Assembly (NCBI RefSeq): GCF_014202225.1
Contig: NZ_JACHGE010000001.1
Location: 849,320 to 913,319 of the forward strand
Length of the DNA: 64,000 bases
Reading direction: 5' to 3'
Origin: Algibacter amylolyticus
Lineage (GTDB): Bacteria; Bacteroidota; Bacteroidia; Flavobacteriales; Flavobacteriaceae
Shown here: positions 26,885 through 34,832 of the stretch, one piece after another
How positions within the stretch are numbered: the stretch's first letter is position 1
Layout: the number at the start of each line of letters is the position of its first letter
Translations under genes and position numbers: made by a program
The notes under the pieces: model-generated
Databases searched by the model: none
Told to the model about the DNA's origin: nothing
Seen by the model: the letters and a program-made list of their open reading frames with translations, nothing else

Positions 26885-28019
26885 TTCGGCTTCTATATAC
26901 ATACACATACCCTTCTGCAAGCAAGCTTGTCACTACTGCGATTTTCATTTTTCAACCTCTTTAAAAAAGAAAGAAGAATTAATTCAGTGTTTGGTACAAG
27001 AATTAAAGCTTAGAAAAAACGAGCTAGAAAGCCAAAACATAGAAACCATTTACTTTGGAGGCGGAACACCAAGTTTATTGTCTTGCAACGAATTTGACTT
27101 TATAATAGATGCCGCTTACAAATATTATAACATTGTTGAGCATCCAGAAATCACTTTGGAAGCCAATCCAGACGATTTATCTGAAAGCGTAATACAAGAA
27201 TTGGCAAAAAGTAGGATAAACCGATTAAGCATTGGTATTCAGTCGTTTTACGAAAGCGATTTAAAACTCATGAACCGTGCGCATAACGCTAAAGAGGCGC
27301 TTAAATGTTTAGAAGAAGCCACGAAACATTTCGATAATATTTCTGTTGATTTAATTTATGGTATTCCAGGATTAACCAACGCAGCCTGGATTAAAAATAT
27401 AGAAACTGCATTAGCCTTTAATGTGCCACACATTTCTTGTTATGCCTTAACTGTAGAACCTAAAACAGCTCTAGAAACTTTTATTAAAAAAGGTGTTATT
27501 GCTAATGTAGACGATGATTTGGCACAAGAGCAATTTAATATCCTTGTAGATACTTTAGAAGCAGAAGGGTTTGTAAATTACGAGTTGTCTAACTTTGGTA
27601 AACCCGAGTATTTTAGTAAAAATAATTCGGCCTACTGGCTTGGTAAACCCTATTTGGGTATTGGCCCTTCGGCGCACTCCTTTAATGGTGACCAGCGTAG
27701 TTGGAATGTGTCTAACAATACAAAGTATATAAAATCTATTCAAAACAATACACTACCTAACGAAATAGAAACCCTATCTAAAACCGATAAATTCAACGAA
27801 TATATTATGACGGGTTTAAGAACTGTTTGGGGCGTTTCATTAGAAAAAATTGAGAATGATTTTGGCGAAACTTATAAAAACTATTTATTAAAACAATCAG
27901 AAATTTATATTCAAGAACATTTATTGTATATTGATGGTAATAAATTATTAACCACAAAAAAAGGTAAATTTCTTAGCGATGGTATCGCCGCAAACCTTTT
28001 TAAAATAAACTTATCTTGA
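26820..28019 (+). CDS. hemW: Radical SAM heme chaperone HemW (coproporphyrinogen-oxidase-like)
   Basis: 399 aa radical SAM protein with CxxxCxxC at C33, C37 and C40 (IPFCKQACHYCDF). FGGGTPSLL (about 79-87), LEANPDDL and RLSIGIQSF follow, as in HemW/HemN. The only in-frame start before the catalytic core is TTG at 26820; no ATG or GTG exists there. Residues of about 12-22 (NSAPSGRLGGA) are coded by the right end of MITE-like element 2, so the native start was apparently lost. HemW binds heme and probably delivers it to respiratory enzymes. The stop overlaps the next gene by 4 bp. Confidence 0.92.
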   Translation: MIKNKLKGTSTNSAPSGRLGGASASIYIHIPFCKQACHYCDFHFSTSLKKKEELIQCLVQELKLRKNELESQNIETIYFGGGTPSLLSCNEFDFIIDAAYKYYNIVEHPEITLEANPDDLSESVIQELAKSRINRLSIGIQSFYESDLKLMNRAHNAKEALKCLEEATKHFDNISVDLIYGIPGLTNAAWIKNIETALAFNVPHISCYALTVEPKTALETFIKKGVIANVDDDLAQEQFNILVDTLEAEGFVNYELSNFGKPEYFSKNNSAYWLGKPYLGIGPSAHSFNGDQRSWNVSNNTKYIKSIQNNTLPNEIETLSKTDKFNEYIMTGLRTVWGVSLEKIENDFGETYKNYLLKQSEIYIQEHLLYIDGNKLLTTKKGKFLSDGIAANLFKINLS

Positions 28020-28765
28020 TTGCAACGATTCAATACAACTCTAGAAAACTTCAAATCGATTTTTCAAAACCTTTGGATATTTCTATACCACTTATTTCAT
28101 CAGAAAAAAATGTGAATGCATGGTATGTGGACGCGCCAAAAATTGAACCTGTACAAGATGGAGAGTGGACAGCAGCTGTAAGTGAAGGTGCCGATATTAA
28201 TTTCAATAATATTCAGTTTAACCCACATGCACATGGCACACATACCGAGTGTGCTGGACATATTACAGAAAAAGTGCACTCTATAAATCAAAATTTAAAA
28301 ACCTTCTTTTTTCTTGCTGAAGTTGTTACGGTGGCACCCGAAAACGATGGGGAAGATAAAATTATATCAAAAAAGCAATTGCAGTTTGCTCTAGGAAATA
28401 AAAAAAGAGATGCTATTGTAATACGAACCATACCAAATACGCGCGAGAAACACTCTAGGCAATACTCCAATACAAATTGGCCGTATCTTGAAGCTGATGC
28501 GGTAAAGTTTCTTGTAGAAAAGGGTATAAAGCACTTGCTAATAGATTTACCTAGTATTGATAAAGAAAAAGACGGTGGCGAACTTTTAGGACACCGAGAA
28601 TTCTGGAATACTAAAGGGAAATTAAGATTAGATGCTACCATTACCGAGTTTATTTATGTGTCCAATAAAATAGAAGACGGAGAGTATTTTTTAAATTTGC
28701 AAATAGCGCCGTTCGAGAATGACGCTACGCCAAGTAAACCCATATTATACAAAGTTATTAGTTAA
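28016..28765 (+). CDS. Cyclase family protein (kynurenine-formamidase-like fold)
   Basis: 249 aa, TTG start overlapping the hemW stop as TTGA. Metal-binding motif HAHGTHTECAGH at 71-82 (H71, H73, H76, H82). The canonical family motif is HxGTHxDxPxH; here Glu replaces the Asp and the Pro is missing, so the active site is altered. The usual members hydrolyse formylkynurenine or related amides and esters; this subgroup's substrate is not known. Middle gene of the ruvC operon. Confidence 0.8.
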   Translation: MIATIQYNSRKLQIDFSKPLDISIPLISSEKNVNAWYVDAPKIEPVQDGEWTAAVSEGADINFNNIQFNPHAHGTHTECAGHITEKVHSINQNLKTFFFLAEVVTVAPENDGEDKIISKKQLQFALGNKKRDAIVIRTIPNTREKHSRQYSNTNWPYLEADAVKFLVEKGIKHLLIDLPSIDKEKDGGELLGHREFWNTKGKLRLDATITEFIYVSNKIEDGEYFLNLQIAPFENDATPSKPILYKVIS

Positions 28766-29374
28766 ATGGAAATTTTTTTAGCCGTTATTATTGCAGTTTT
28801 GGTAACACTAGGCGTAGTTACCGTTTTAAAATCTATTAAGAAAAAACAGCTTGTTAATTCGCAATCTACTATCCTTTTAGATAAGATAAAAAAGGTGTGT
28901 AAGTTTATAACCGTTGAGGGCGATTTTGCAGAAATTTACCACTACGAAGATGTTAAAGAACGCTTTTTAAAACTCATTACAAGTCGTAAAAAAGCATTAG
29001 TAGTAATTAACGCTAAAGCCCATATTGGTTACGATTTATCAAAAATAGATTTACAGGCCGATACCGATAAAAAGAAAATAATACTAAAACATTTTCCGCA
29101 GCCAGAAATTCTATCCATAGAAACTAATTTAAATTATTATGATAAGTCTGACGGCTATTTTAATAGGTTTGAGGCAAACGATTTAACCGGATTGCACAAC
29201 GAGGCCAAACTACATATAAAAGATAAAATTCCAGAAAGCGGACTCATTCAAGCAGCACAAAAAGAAGCCTTAGAAACCATTTTACTTATAGAAACCATTG
29301 TTGAAACTATTGGCTGGAAATTAGATTATTCGGCCCTAGAAATTGGAACAGAAGGGACTAAAAAGCTTAAATAA
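28766..29374 (+). CDS. DUF4230 domain protein, membrane-anchored
   Basis: 202 aa. A single N-terminal membrane helix (about 2-22) is followed by a soluble domain with CKFITVEGDFAEIYHYEDV and KALVVINAKAHIGYDL, features of DUF4230. The ATG follows the cyclase stop with no gap (TAAATG), so it is translationally coupled. Function unknown. Confidence 0.8.
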   Translation: MEIFLAVIIAVLVTLGVVTVLKSIKKKQLVNSQSTILLDKIKKVCKFITVEGDFAEIYHYEDVKERFLKLITSRKKALVVINAKAHIGYDLSKIDLQADTDKKKIILKHFPQPEILSIETNLNYYDKSDGYFNRFEANDLTGLHNEAKLHIKDKIPESGLIQAAQKEALETILLIETIVETIGWKLDYSALEIGTEGTKKLK

Positions 29375-29740
29375 ATGAATATCGAACAAATTCGAGATTA
29401 CTGTTTAGCTAAAAAAGGCACCACCGAAGATTTTCCTTTTGATGCAGATACACTCGTATTTAAGGTATTAGGAAAAATGTTTGCTTTAGTAAGTTTAAAA
29501 AAATGGGAGGCCGGCGAAACCACCATAAATTTAAAGGCAGATCCGGAATATTCGGAAGAATTACGCGCCGATTATAATAGTATTCGCCCGGGGTTTCACA
29601 TGAGTAAAAAACATTGGAACACCCTGTATCTTCACGAAGGAGAATTGCAACCTAAACTCATTTTAGAGTTAATAGACCATTCCTATGCCATGGTTATAAA
29701 AGGCATGACCAAAAAAATGCGCGAAACTTTGCTTGGTTAA
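29375..29740 (+). CDS. MmcQ/YjbR family protein
   Basis: 121 aa with the complete small YjbR fold: EQIRDYCLAKKGTTEDFPF at the N terminus, MFALVSLK in the middle and HWNTLYLHE near the end. Proposed to be a DNA-binding-like fold (CyaY-like); cellular role unclear. Directly abuts the DUF4230 stop (29374) and is the last gene of the operon. Confidence 0.88.
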   Translation: MNIEQIRDYCLAKKGTTEDFPFDADTLVFKVLGKMFALVSLKKWEAGETTINLKADPEYSEELRADYNSIRPGFHMSKKHWNTLYLHEGELQPKLILELIDHSYAMVIKGMTKKMRETLLG

Positions 29741-29880
29741 ATTCTTGATAATCAATAGTTTTTTGCATATATTTATCATCTCTCAATTACATAAGTATTT
29801 ATTTTTAGCATAATCGCACTCCCAAGAATATTAAAGCGTATTTAATTTCAACAAATTATTAACTTTAATTATTACAGATT

Positions 29881-30711
29881 ATGAAAAAAGCCAATCCATT
29901 ATTCTCAACATTAATTGTTCTTACACTGTTACTCGGTCAACTTGTAGTTTCCGCGCAAGACGATACGGAAAAGGAACAAGAGTACATGACGGTAACAATG
30001 AACCATTGGAACCCCGATAAAAAAGATTTTAAATTATCCGAATGGAAAGCCTTAGAAAAAGAGTATTTCGAAAAGGTAATCATGAAAAATGAATATATCA
30101 TGGGGCATTCTGTGTATATGCATAACATGAGCGAAGATAACACCGAGTTATTGGTGGTAAATAATTTTGCGTCATGGAACGATATTGGGAAGTTTGCGAA
30201 ACGAAGTGCCGAGTTAGAAAAAGAAGCATGGCCAGATGAAGCCGAAAGAAAAGCATATTTCAAAAAAATAAGCTCTTATTATACTAACGAGCATTCCGAT
30301 GAAATTTACGCGCCAATTTCGGGAGCCAAACACATGACTGAAAAACCAACTAAAGATATGCTGTGCTATGTTAGAAAAAGCCATTTTGCTTTTCCTGAAG
30401 ATGGCTCCATGGAAGAGTTTGAAAAGTTAAGAAAAGAAGGCCATGAAAAACTTACCTTAAAAAACGAATACATAAAAGCCTATTATCCTAATGTGCATGC
30501 TTGGGGCTCAGACAAAACCGAGTTTATGGAAGCCTATTTTCTAGATTCTTTAGCCGATTTAGATAAAATGTTTGATAGAGACGATGAGCTTATGAAGGCT
30601 GCATTTCCAGATAACGAAGAAAATAAAGCAAAAATAAAAGCATGGCAAAGTTATTTTACTGGAGTTCATGGCGATTATTTATACACCTGGATACACGATA
30701 TGTCAAAATAA
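29881..30711 (+). CDS. Secreted protein of unknown function with two related halves
   Basis: 276 aa with a Sec signal peptide (cleavage near VVSAQ at 26). The mature protein has two similar about 115-residue halves, each with a KNEYI..H/YYxxxxHxxxSxxxTE pattern, then an ASW/LADLxK helix and a (W/F)PDxxExKxxxK(K/I)xSYxxxxHSD end. This suggests a duplicated ferredoxin-like (dimeric alpha/beta-barrel) domain as in NIPSNAP/Dabb folds. No catalytic motif recognised. Own terminator; stand-alone gene. Confidence 0.7.
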   Translation: MKKANPLFSTLIVLTLLLGQLVVSAQDDTEKEQEYMTVTMNHWNPDKKDFKLSEWKALEKEYFEKVIMKNEYIMGHSVYMHNMSEDNTELLVVNNFASWNDIGKFAKRSAELEKEAWPDEAERKAYFKKISSYYTNEHSDEIYAPISGAKHMTEKPTKDMLCYVRKSHFAFPEDGSMEEFEKLRKEGHEKLTLKNEYIKAYYPNVHAWGSDKTEFMEAYFLDSLADLDKMFDRDDELMKAAFPDNEENKAKIKAWQSYFTGVHGDYLYTWIHDMSK

Positions 30712-30736
30712 TAACTAGTACAGTTTATAAGCAAAA

Positions 30737-30763
30737 AAAAAGGACGCGTTAAGTGTCCTTTTT
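30737..30763 (+). terminator. Terminator after the duplicated secreted protein gene
   Basis: AAAAAGGAC pairs with GTCCTTTTT across a 9-nt loop. Confidence 0.8.
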
Positions 30764-30875
30764 GTATTAAATAAGCGGTCGTTTTTATCTAATTATAGAG
30801 AGAATCATTATGTTGTAATCTCAAATTTGTACAAGCTGCTATTAAGCTGTATTATTGCACTACAAAATTTAAATT

Positions 30876-31454
30876 ATGAGTTTAGAAAGAGAATTATATA
30901 AAAGAGCAGATAATAAATGCGAATTATGTGGAAACGTAGAGCATTTACAAATTCATACATTATTACCACAAAAGGACGAGGCACTAAATAAGTCTTTAGT
31001 AGCCTGTAAAACCTGTGTCGATCAAATTGAAAATCCAGACACTACCGATACTAACCACTGGCGTTGTTTAAACGATAGTATGTGGAGCGAGCACGAAGCT
31101 GTAAAAGTAGCCGCTTGGAGAATGTTGTCGCGTTTAAGAAAGGAAGGTTGGCCGCAAGACCTACTAGATATGATGTATTTAGAAGACGATGTTTTAGAGT
31201 TTGCAAAGGCAACTGGCGAGGGCGCTCCAGATCCAGAACAACTTATTCATAGAGATGTAAACGGTGTAGTATTACAACACGGCGACTCGGTAGTACTTAT
31301 AAAAGATTTAAAAGTTAAAGGTTCTAGCATGGTAGCAAAACAAGGAACCGCAGTACGAAATATTCGTTTAGATCGCGAAAACGAAAAATATATAGAAGGT
31401 AAAGTAGGACCAACACTTACCGTAATAATTACAGATTTTGTAAAGAAATTGTAA
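30876..31454 (+). CDS. PhnA/YjdM-family zinc-ribbon protein
   Basis: 192 aa. N-terminal zinc-ribbon-like part with CELC (16-19) and CKTC (44-47), a linker region, and a C-terminal KOW/SH3-like barrel (DVNGVVLQHGDSVVLIKDLKVKG) that is the core of the PhnA/YjdM family. E. coli YjdM is about 111 aa; this longer form with a helical middle is usual in Flavobacteriia. Despite the name the family is not known to use phosphonates. Role unknown. Confidence 0.88.
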   Translation: MSLERELYKRADNKCELCGNVEHLQIHTLLPQKDEALNKSLVACKTCVDQIENPDTTDTNHWRCLNDSMWSEHEAVKVAAWRMLSRLRKEGWPQDLLDMMYLEDDVLEFAKATGEGAPDPEQLIHRDVNGVVLQHGDSVVLIKDLKVKGSSMVAKQGTAVRNIRLDRENEKYIEGKVGPTLTVIITDFVKKL

Positions 31455-31456
31455 TA

Positions 31457-31604
31457 TTTGGGCGTTACCTAAAGGTCGGGCTTTCCACTATATCTTTTTA
31501 AAGTGTCATGCAAGTTGTAAGTCATGGCCACCTTTTAAATTATGGATAGCCTCACCTTTTTGTTTTAAAGCTTTAAAAAGGATGCCGTTGCAATTCCTAA
31601 CGCA
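31457..31604 (-). repeat. Dispersed GCGTTA/TAACGC-type repeat, copy C (C/D subtype, longest)
   Basis: 148 bp, in reverse orientation, between two converging genes. Read on the minus strand it begins TTGCGTTAGGAATTGCAACGG, continues CATCCTTTTTAAAG and ends GGAAAGCCCGACC...GGTAACGCCCAAA. It shares GGCATCCTTTTT and AAAGATATA-TGGAAAG with copy D, with about 55 extra bp in the loop. Confidence 0.85.
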
Positions 31605-31665
31605 ACCATCTGCCAAGGGGCTGCCTTCAACTAGTATAAAACATTTTTACTTTAGGCGTTAACAA

Positions 31666-32097
31666 TTACGTTGAGGTATCTGCAATAATTTTCCATTCGC
31701 CATTAATCTTTTTAAAGACTAGCATAAAAATACCATCGGCATTTCCCATATCTCGTTTAATGTGGTATTCGCCTAAAACGTAATAAGCACCTTCACTTAT
31801 TTTGGTAATGTCATTAATTTTAAAACTAAGTTTTCCGGTATGCTCTTTTGTTGGGTAAGCTTTTTCATAACGGTCAAAAGTGTTTTCCCAACCATAGGTA
31901 ACACCATTTTTACTATAAAACTTTAATAACTCGCTGTCCCAATAGCCTGCCATGTAACCTTCAAAATCGTGGTTAGACCATGCTATTCTTTGTTTTTTTA
32001 AAACTTTGTTTATTGCCTTAACATCATCTTCATCATTTGTTTGCGAGTAACTATTGCAGAAACATAATATACATAGCAGTACAATAAGTTTTTTCAT
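31666..32097 (-). CDS. Secreted NTF2-like (DUF4440/SnoaL-type) protein
   Basis: 143 aa with a signal peptide (ending NSYSQ at 19) and an NTF2-like fold: KQRIAWSNHDFEGYMAGYWDS near the N terminus, GWENTFDRYEKAYPT, YYVLGEYHIKRDM and a terminal MLVFKKINGEWKIIADTST. Cone-shaped domains of this kind bind small ligands or hydrolyse them; no catalytic residues can be assigned. Probably periplasmic. Confidence 0.82.
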   Translation of the reverse strand: MKKLIVLLCILCFCNSYSQTNDEDDVKAINKVLKKQRIAWSNHDFEGYMAGYWDSELLKFYSKNGVTYGWENTFDRYEKAYPTKEHTGKLSFKINDITKISEGAYYVLGEYHIKRDMGNADGIFMLVFKKINGEWKIIADTST

Positions 32098-32394
32098 GGG
32101 TTTAAATTTAATTTATAATTAGCGGTTTATGTATTAAGTCTACTTCAATAAATATACCAATATTTTAAAGCATTGGTAAATGTAATAAAATCTTAATTGT
32201 TGTTTAGTTTTTTTATTGAGGTGGAAATCAAGTTATTCACCGATAAAATTTACAGAAAGTTTTTTTTCATCTAAAGTAAAAAAGGGTTGGTCGAAAAAAT
32301 TGTGTAAATACCTTACCTATTATGTACTTTTAAAATGTAATAAAAAATAATACTCTCCCTCAAGTTTATTTTAACCTTTAAAAATCAACAAATT

Positions 32395-32673
32395 ATGGAC
32401 TTTCAAATTTCAAATTGCAACAATTTCTTTAAAGTAAAAGGTGTGTTAAACAAACAAAGTTTAAATGTGTTTAATGCAGAGTTTAAAAACATTTTTGAGA
32501 AGGCAAATCATATCACTATTAGCATTCAGGATGTTGAAAGTATGGATAAATATGGTGTAAATGCTATTTCAAAATTACACGAAGAAGCATTAGCTAAAAA
32601 CAAACGACTGTCTATAGTTGGTTTTGGCTGTAAAGAGCTTTACGATCACTTTAAATCTGAAATAGCCGCATAA
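32395..32673 (+). CDS. STAS-like small protein
   Basis: 92 aa, no signal peptide. The pattern of beta strands and helices (ISIQDVESMDKYGVNAISKLHEEAL then RLSIVGFGC-KELYDHF) looks like a STAS domain of the SpoIIAA type, without a clear phosphorylatable Ser in the usual place (DKYG instead of DSSG). Its stop is adjacent to the stop of the convergent DUF4407 gene (32674). Confidence 0.6.
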   Translation: MDFQISNCNNFFKVKGVLNKQSLNVFNAEFKNIFEKANHITISIQDVESMDKYGVNAISKLHEEALAKNKRLSIVGFGCKELYDHFKSEIAA

Positions 32674-33774
32674 TCACAATATATTTTTCTGTTTTTTATA
32701 GAAGGAGTCTCCCTGCAATTGCATTAGTTCTCTCAATTTGTTGCGCTTGTAGGTATAGAGTTCCTCTTCGTTTTCAAGGTCGCTATAAATACGATCGTTA
32801 ATGGCGTAATCTGTTTTTAACAAAACATCGCGTTGGTTTTTATTTTGCAACACCTGTGTTTTTAATGCGGTTTCCTCGTCCTCTAATTTTAGATCGTATG
32901 CGCCCTTAGGAGACAATAACTTTGCTATTATTGGCGATGTTTCTATGGCTAAAAAAAGCAAGAATATAAAAAACGATGGAAGCCATGGTAACTTGCCCAG
33001 GGCTTCAACGCGTGTCATTAAGCCATCAAAATTATCGATAATAGGTTGAGATGTTGCTACTTGCAAATCGTATTGGCTTTTTAGATTAGCAATGTCGTTT
33101 TCAATGGCTATTATTTTAGCTTTATTTTCTGCTTTTAATAGTTGTAATTCGGCTAATAAGACGTCGTGTTTTTCGCGTTTTTCTTTATAAACAGGGCCTT
33201 TTCCTAAAAGATTAGTGCCTGCTGTTCCTTCGGCTTCGGCAATATAGGTGTTGTAAAGCGCGTTAACTTCTGCTTCTTTGGTGCTTACCGTATTGTTTAA
33301 ATTTTCTATATCGTTTTGTAGTGTTGTAATTGTGGGCAAGAATTGCTCAGCTAGTTGAGTTTTGTTAGCTAAAGTCATTTGGTTTTTCTGTTCTAGTAAA
33401 ACCTGATTTATCTCTTTTTCGAAAATTTTAAGTTCTAAGGGTTTAGAAATAACAATGGCTATAATTACGGCAAGCACTATTCTGGGCGATGCCTGAATAA
33501 TTTCCTTAAAAAAAGAATCTGTTTTTTTTATAGTTGAAACAATATAGCGGTCTAAATTAAAAATGAGTAATCCCCAAATAAGTCCGAAGAAAATGGAGGT
33601 GTACGGATTATCGAAAACCGTGTAAAGGGCATAACTACCGGCAATAAAAGCCATAATTGCAGTAAAGAAAACGGTGGCGCCAATACCTGCGTATTTATTT
33701 TGCTCGCCAACCGAACAGGTTTTTAAAATATCTGTGTCTGCCCCAGAGCAGATAATAAAAAATTGCTTTAACAT
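32674..33774 (-). CDS. DUF4407 domain membrane protein
   Basis: 366 aa. Three N-terminal membrane segments (about 30-115), with NLDRYIVSTIKK after the second, then a long coiled-coil periplasmic or cytoplasmic stretch (about 130-235), one more membrane helix (WLPSFFIFLLFLAIE near 255-270) and a helical tail. This is the DUF4407 pattern. Function unknown. Confidence 0.85.
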   Translation of the reverse strand: MLKQFFIICSGADTDILKTCSVGEQNKYAGIGATVFFTAIMAFIAGSYALYTVFDNPYTSIFFGLIWGLLIFNLDRYIVSTIKKTDSFFKEIIQASPRIVLAVIIAIVISKPLELKIFEKEINQVLLEQKNQMTLANKTQLAEQFLPTITTLQNDIENLNNTVSTKEAEVNALYNTYIAEAEGTAGTNLLGKGPVYKEKREKHDVLLAELQLLKAENKAKIIAIENDIANLKSQYDLQVATSQPIIDNFDGLMTRVEALGKLPWLPSFFIFLLFLAIETSPIIAKLLSPKGAYDLKLEDEETALKTQVLQNKNQRDVLLKTDYAINDRIYSDLENEEELYTYKRNKLRELMQLQGDSFYKKQKNIL

Positions 33775-33867
33775 AACTTGATTGATTTTTTGATTGATGA
33801 TTGTCTATTAGAACGTTAAAGCAGTCTATTTGTTACAAAATTTGATATAAAAATGATGTTGGTAGTG

Positions 33868-34725
33868 TTATTTCCTAGACCTAATACTCTCAATTACAAC
33901 GGTACCAATAATTAAAGCGCCTCCAATAAAGGTATTTAGTGTTGGTATTTCGTTTAGAAATAAAAAGGCTATTATAATACCAAAAATAGGTTGGGAGCTG
34001 CCAATAATACTAGCTGTACTTATGGAGAAGTGTTTAAAACAGCTAATTAATAACGAGTGGCCTATTGCTGTGGTAACTAATGCTAGTAAAATAACATAAG
34101 GGTATTGTGTGGTAATATTGGAGTTGTCTTTTATAAAAAGTACAGGGAGTAAAATTAGGGTTAAAAATAAGGTTTGGTACATCATTAAAGTCATGCCGTT
34201 GTATTTTGAAGCGGGTTTTTTAAGCATTAAATTCCGTATGGCGTAAAATAAGGCCGATAGCAAACCACAAAGAATCCCTTTTATTTGTGTGCTTTCAAAA
34301 TTAAAATCGGGCGCCAATATATAAATACCTAGCAATACCATTAAGGCTAAAAGGATGTGAATAGGATTTAGTTTTGTTTTAGTAAAAAAGGGTTCTATTA
34401 AAGCGGTTATAACCGGAAATGTAAATAGCGATAACATACCTAAAGCTACATTAGAGAGTTTTAGGGCGTAGAAATAGGTAATCCAGTGCGCACCCAAAAA
34501 GACGGCACTAATGAGTATAGTTGTGAAATCTTTTTTAGACTGAATTTTAAGATCTACTTTTTTCAATTTGCAGAACATAAACAGAAACACGGCGCCTAAA
34601 GCACTACGCCACCAAATTATTATTTCGGTTGGCATGCTTATAAAGCGCCCCAAGGCTCCAGAGGTACTAATTAGTAAAGTGGCTAATGTTAGTAATAGTA
34701 GGTTCTGGTTATGTTGGTTTTTCAT
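33868..34725 (-). CDS. EamA/DMT-family transporter
   Basis: 285 aa with ten predicted membrane segments in two EamA repeats, each ending with a SSxxxxxPVxxxxxAxxxLxE-like pattern (ALSNVALGMLSLFTFPVITA; ASIIGSSQPIFGIIIAFLFL). Inner-membrane exporter of metabolites such as amino acids; substrate unknown. Separated from the upstream dipeptidase gene by repeat copy D. Confidence 0.9.
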   Translation of the reverse strand: MKNQHNQNLLLLTLATLLISTSGALGRFISMPTEIIIWWRSALGAVFLFMFCKLKKVDLKIQSKKDFTTILISAVFLGAHWITYFYALKLSNVALGMLSLFTFPVITALIEPFFTKTKLNPIHILLALMVLLGIYILAPDFNFESTQIKGILCGLLSALFYAIRNLMLKKPASKYNGMTLMMYQTLFLTLILLPVLFIKDNSNITTQYPYVILLALVTTAIGHSLLISCFKHFSISTASIIGSSQPIFGIIIAFLFLNEIPTLNTFIGGALIIGTVVIESIRSRK

Positions 34726-34739
34726 GTTGTGTTGCTAAC

Positions 34740-34832
34740 TGCGTTAGCGATTGTAATGGCATCCTTTTTTTGCTGCCATATATGGCAAAAAAAGATATAA
34801 TGGAAAGCGCGACCCTTGTGGTAACGCCCAAA
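34740..34832 (+). repeat. Dispersed GCGTTA/TAACGC-type repeat, copy D (C/D subtype)
   Basis: 93 bp between the dipeptidase stop and the transporter start. It begins TGCGTTAGCGATTGTAATGG and ends GGAAAGCGCGACCCTTGTGG + TAACGCCCAA. A central GCCATATATGGC hairpin lies in an A/T-flanked loop. It ends exactly at the dipeptidase stop codon (34833). Confidence 0.85.

Noticed and set aside
5012-34832. The four GC-rich repeats as a CRISPR array
   Set aside because: They are single, far apart, of variable length and lack regular spacers or cas genes.
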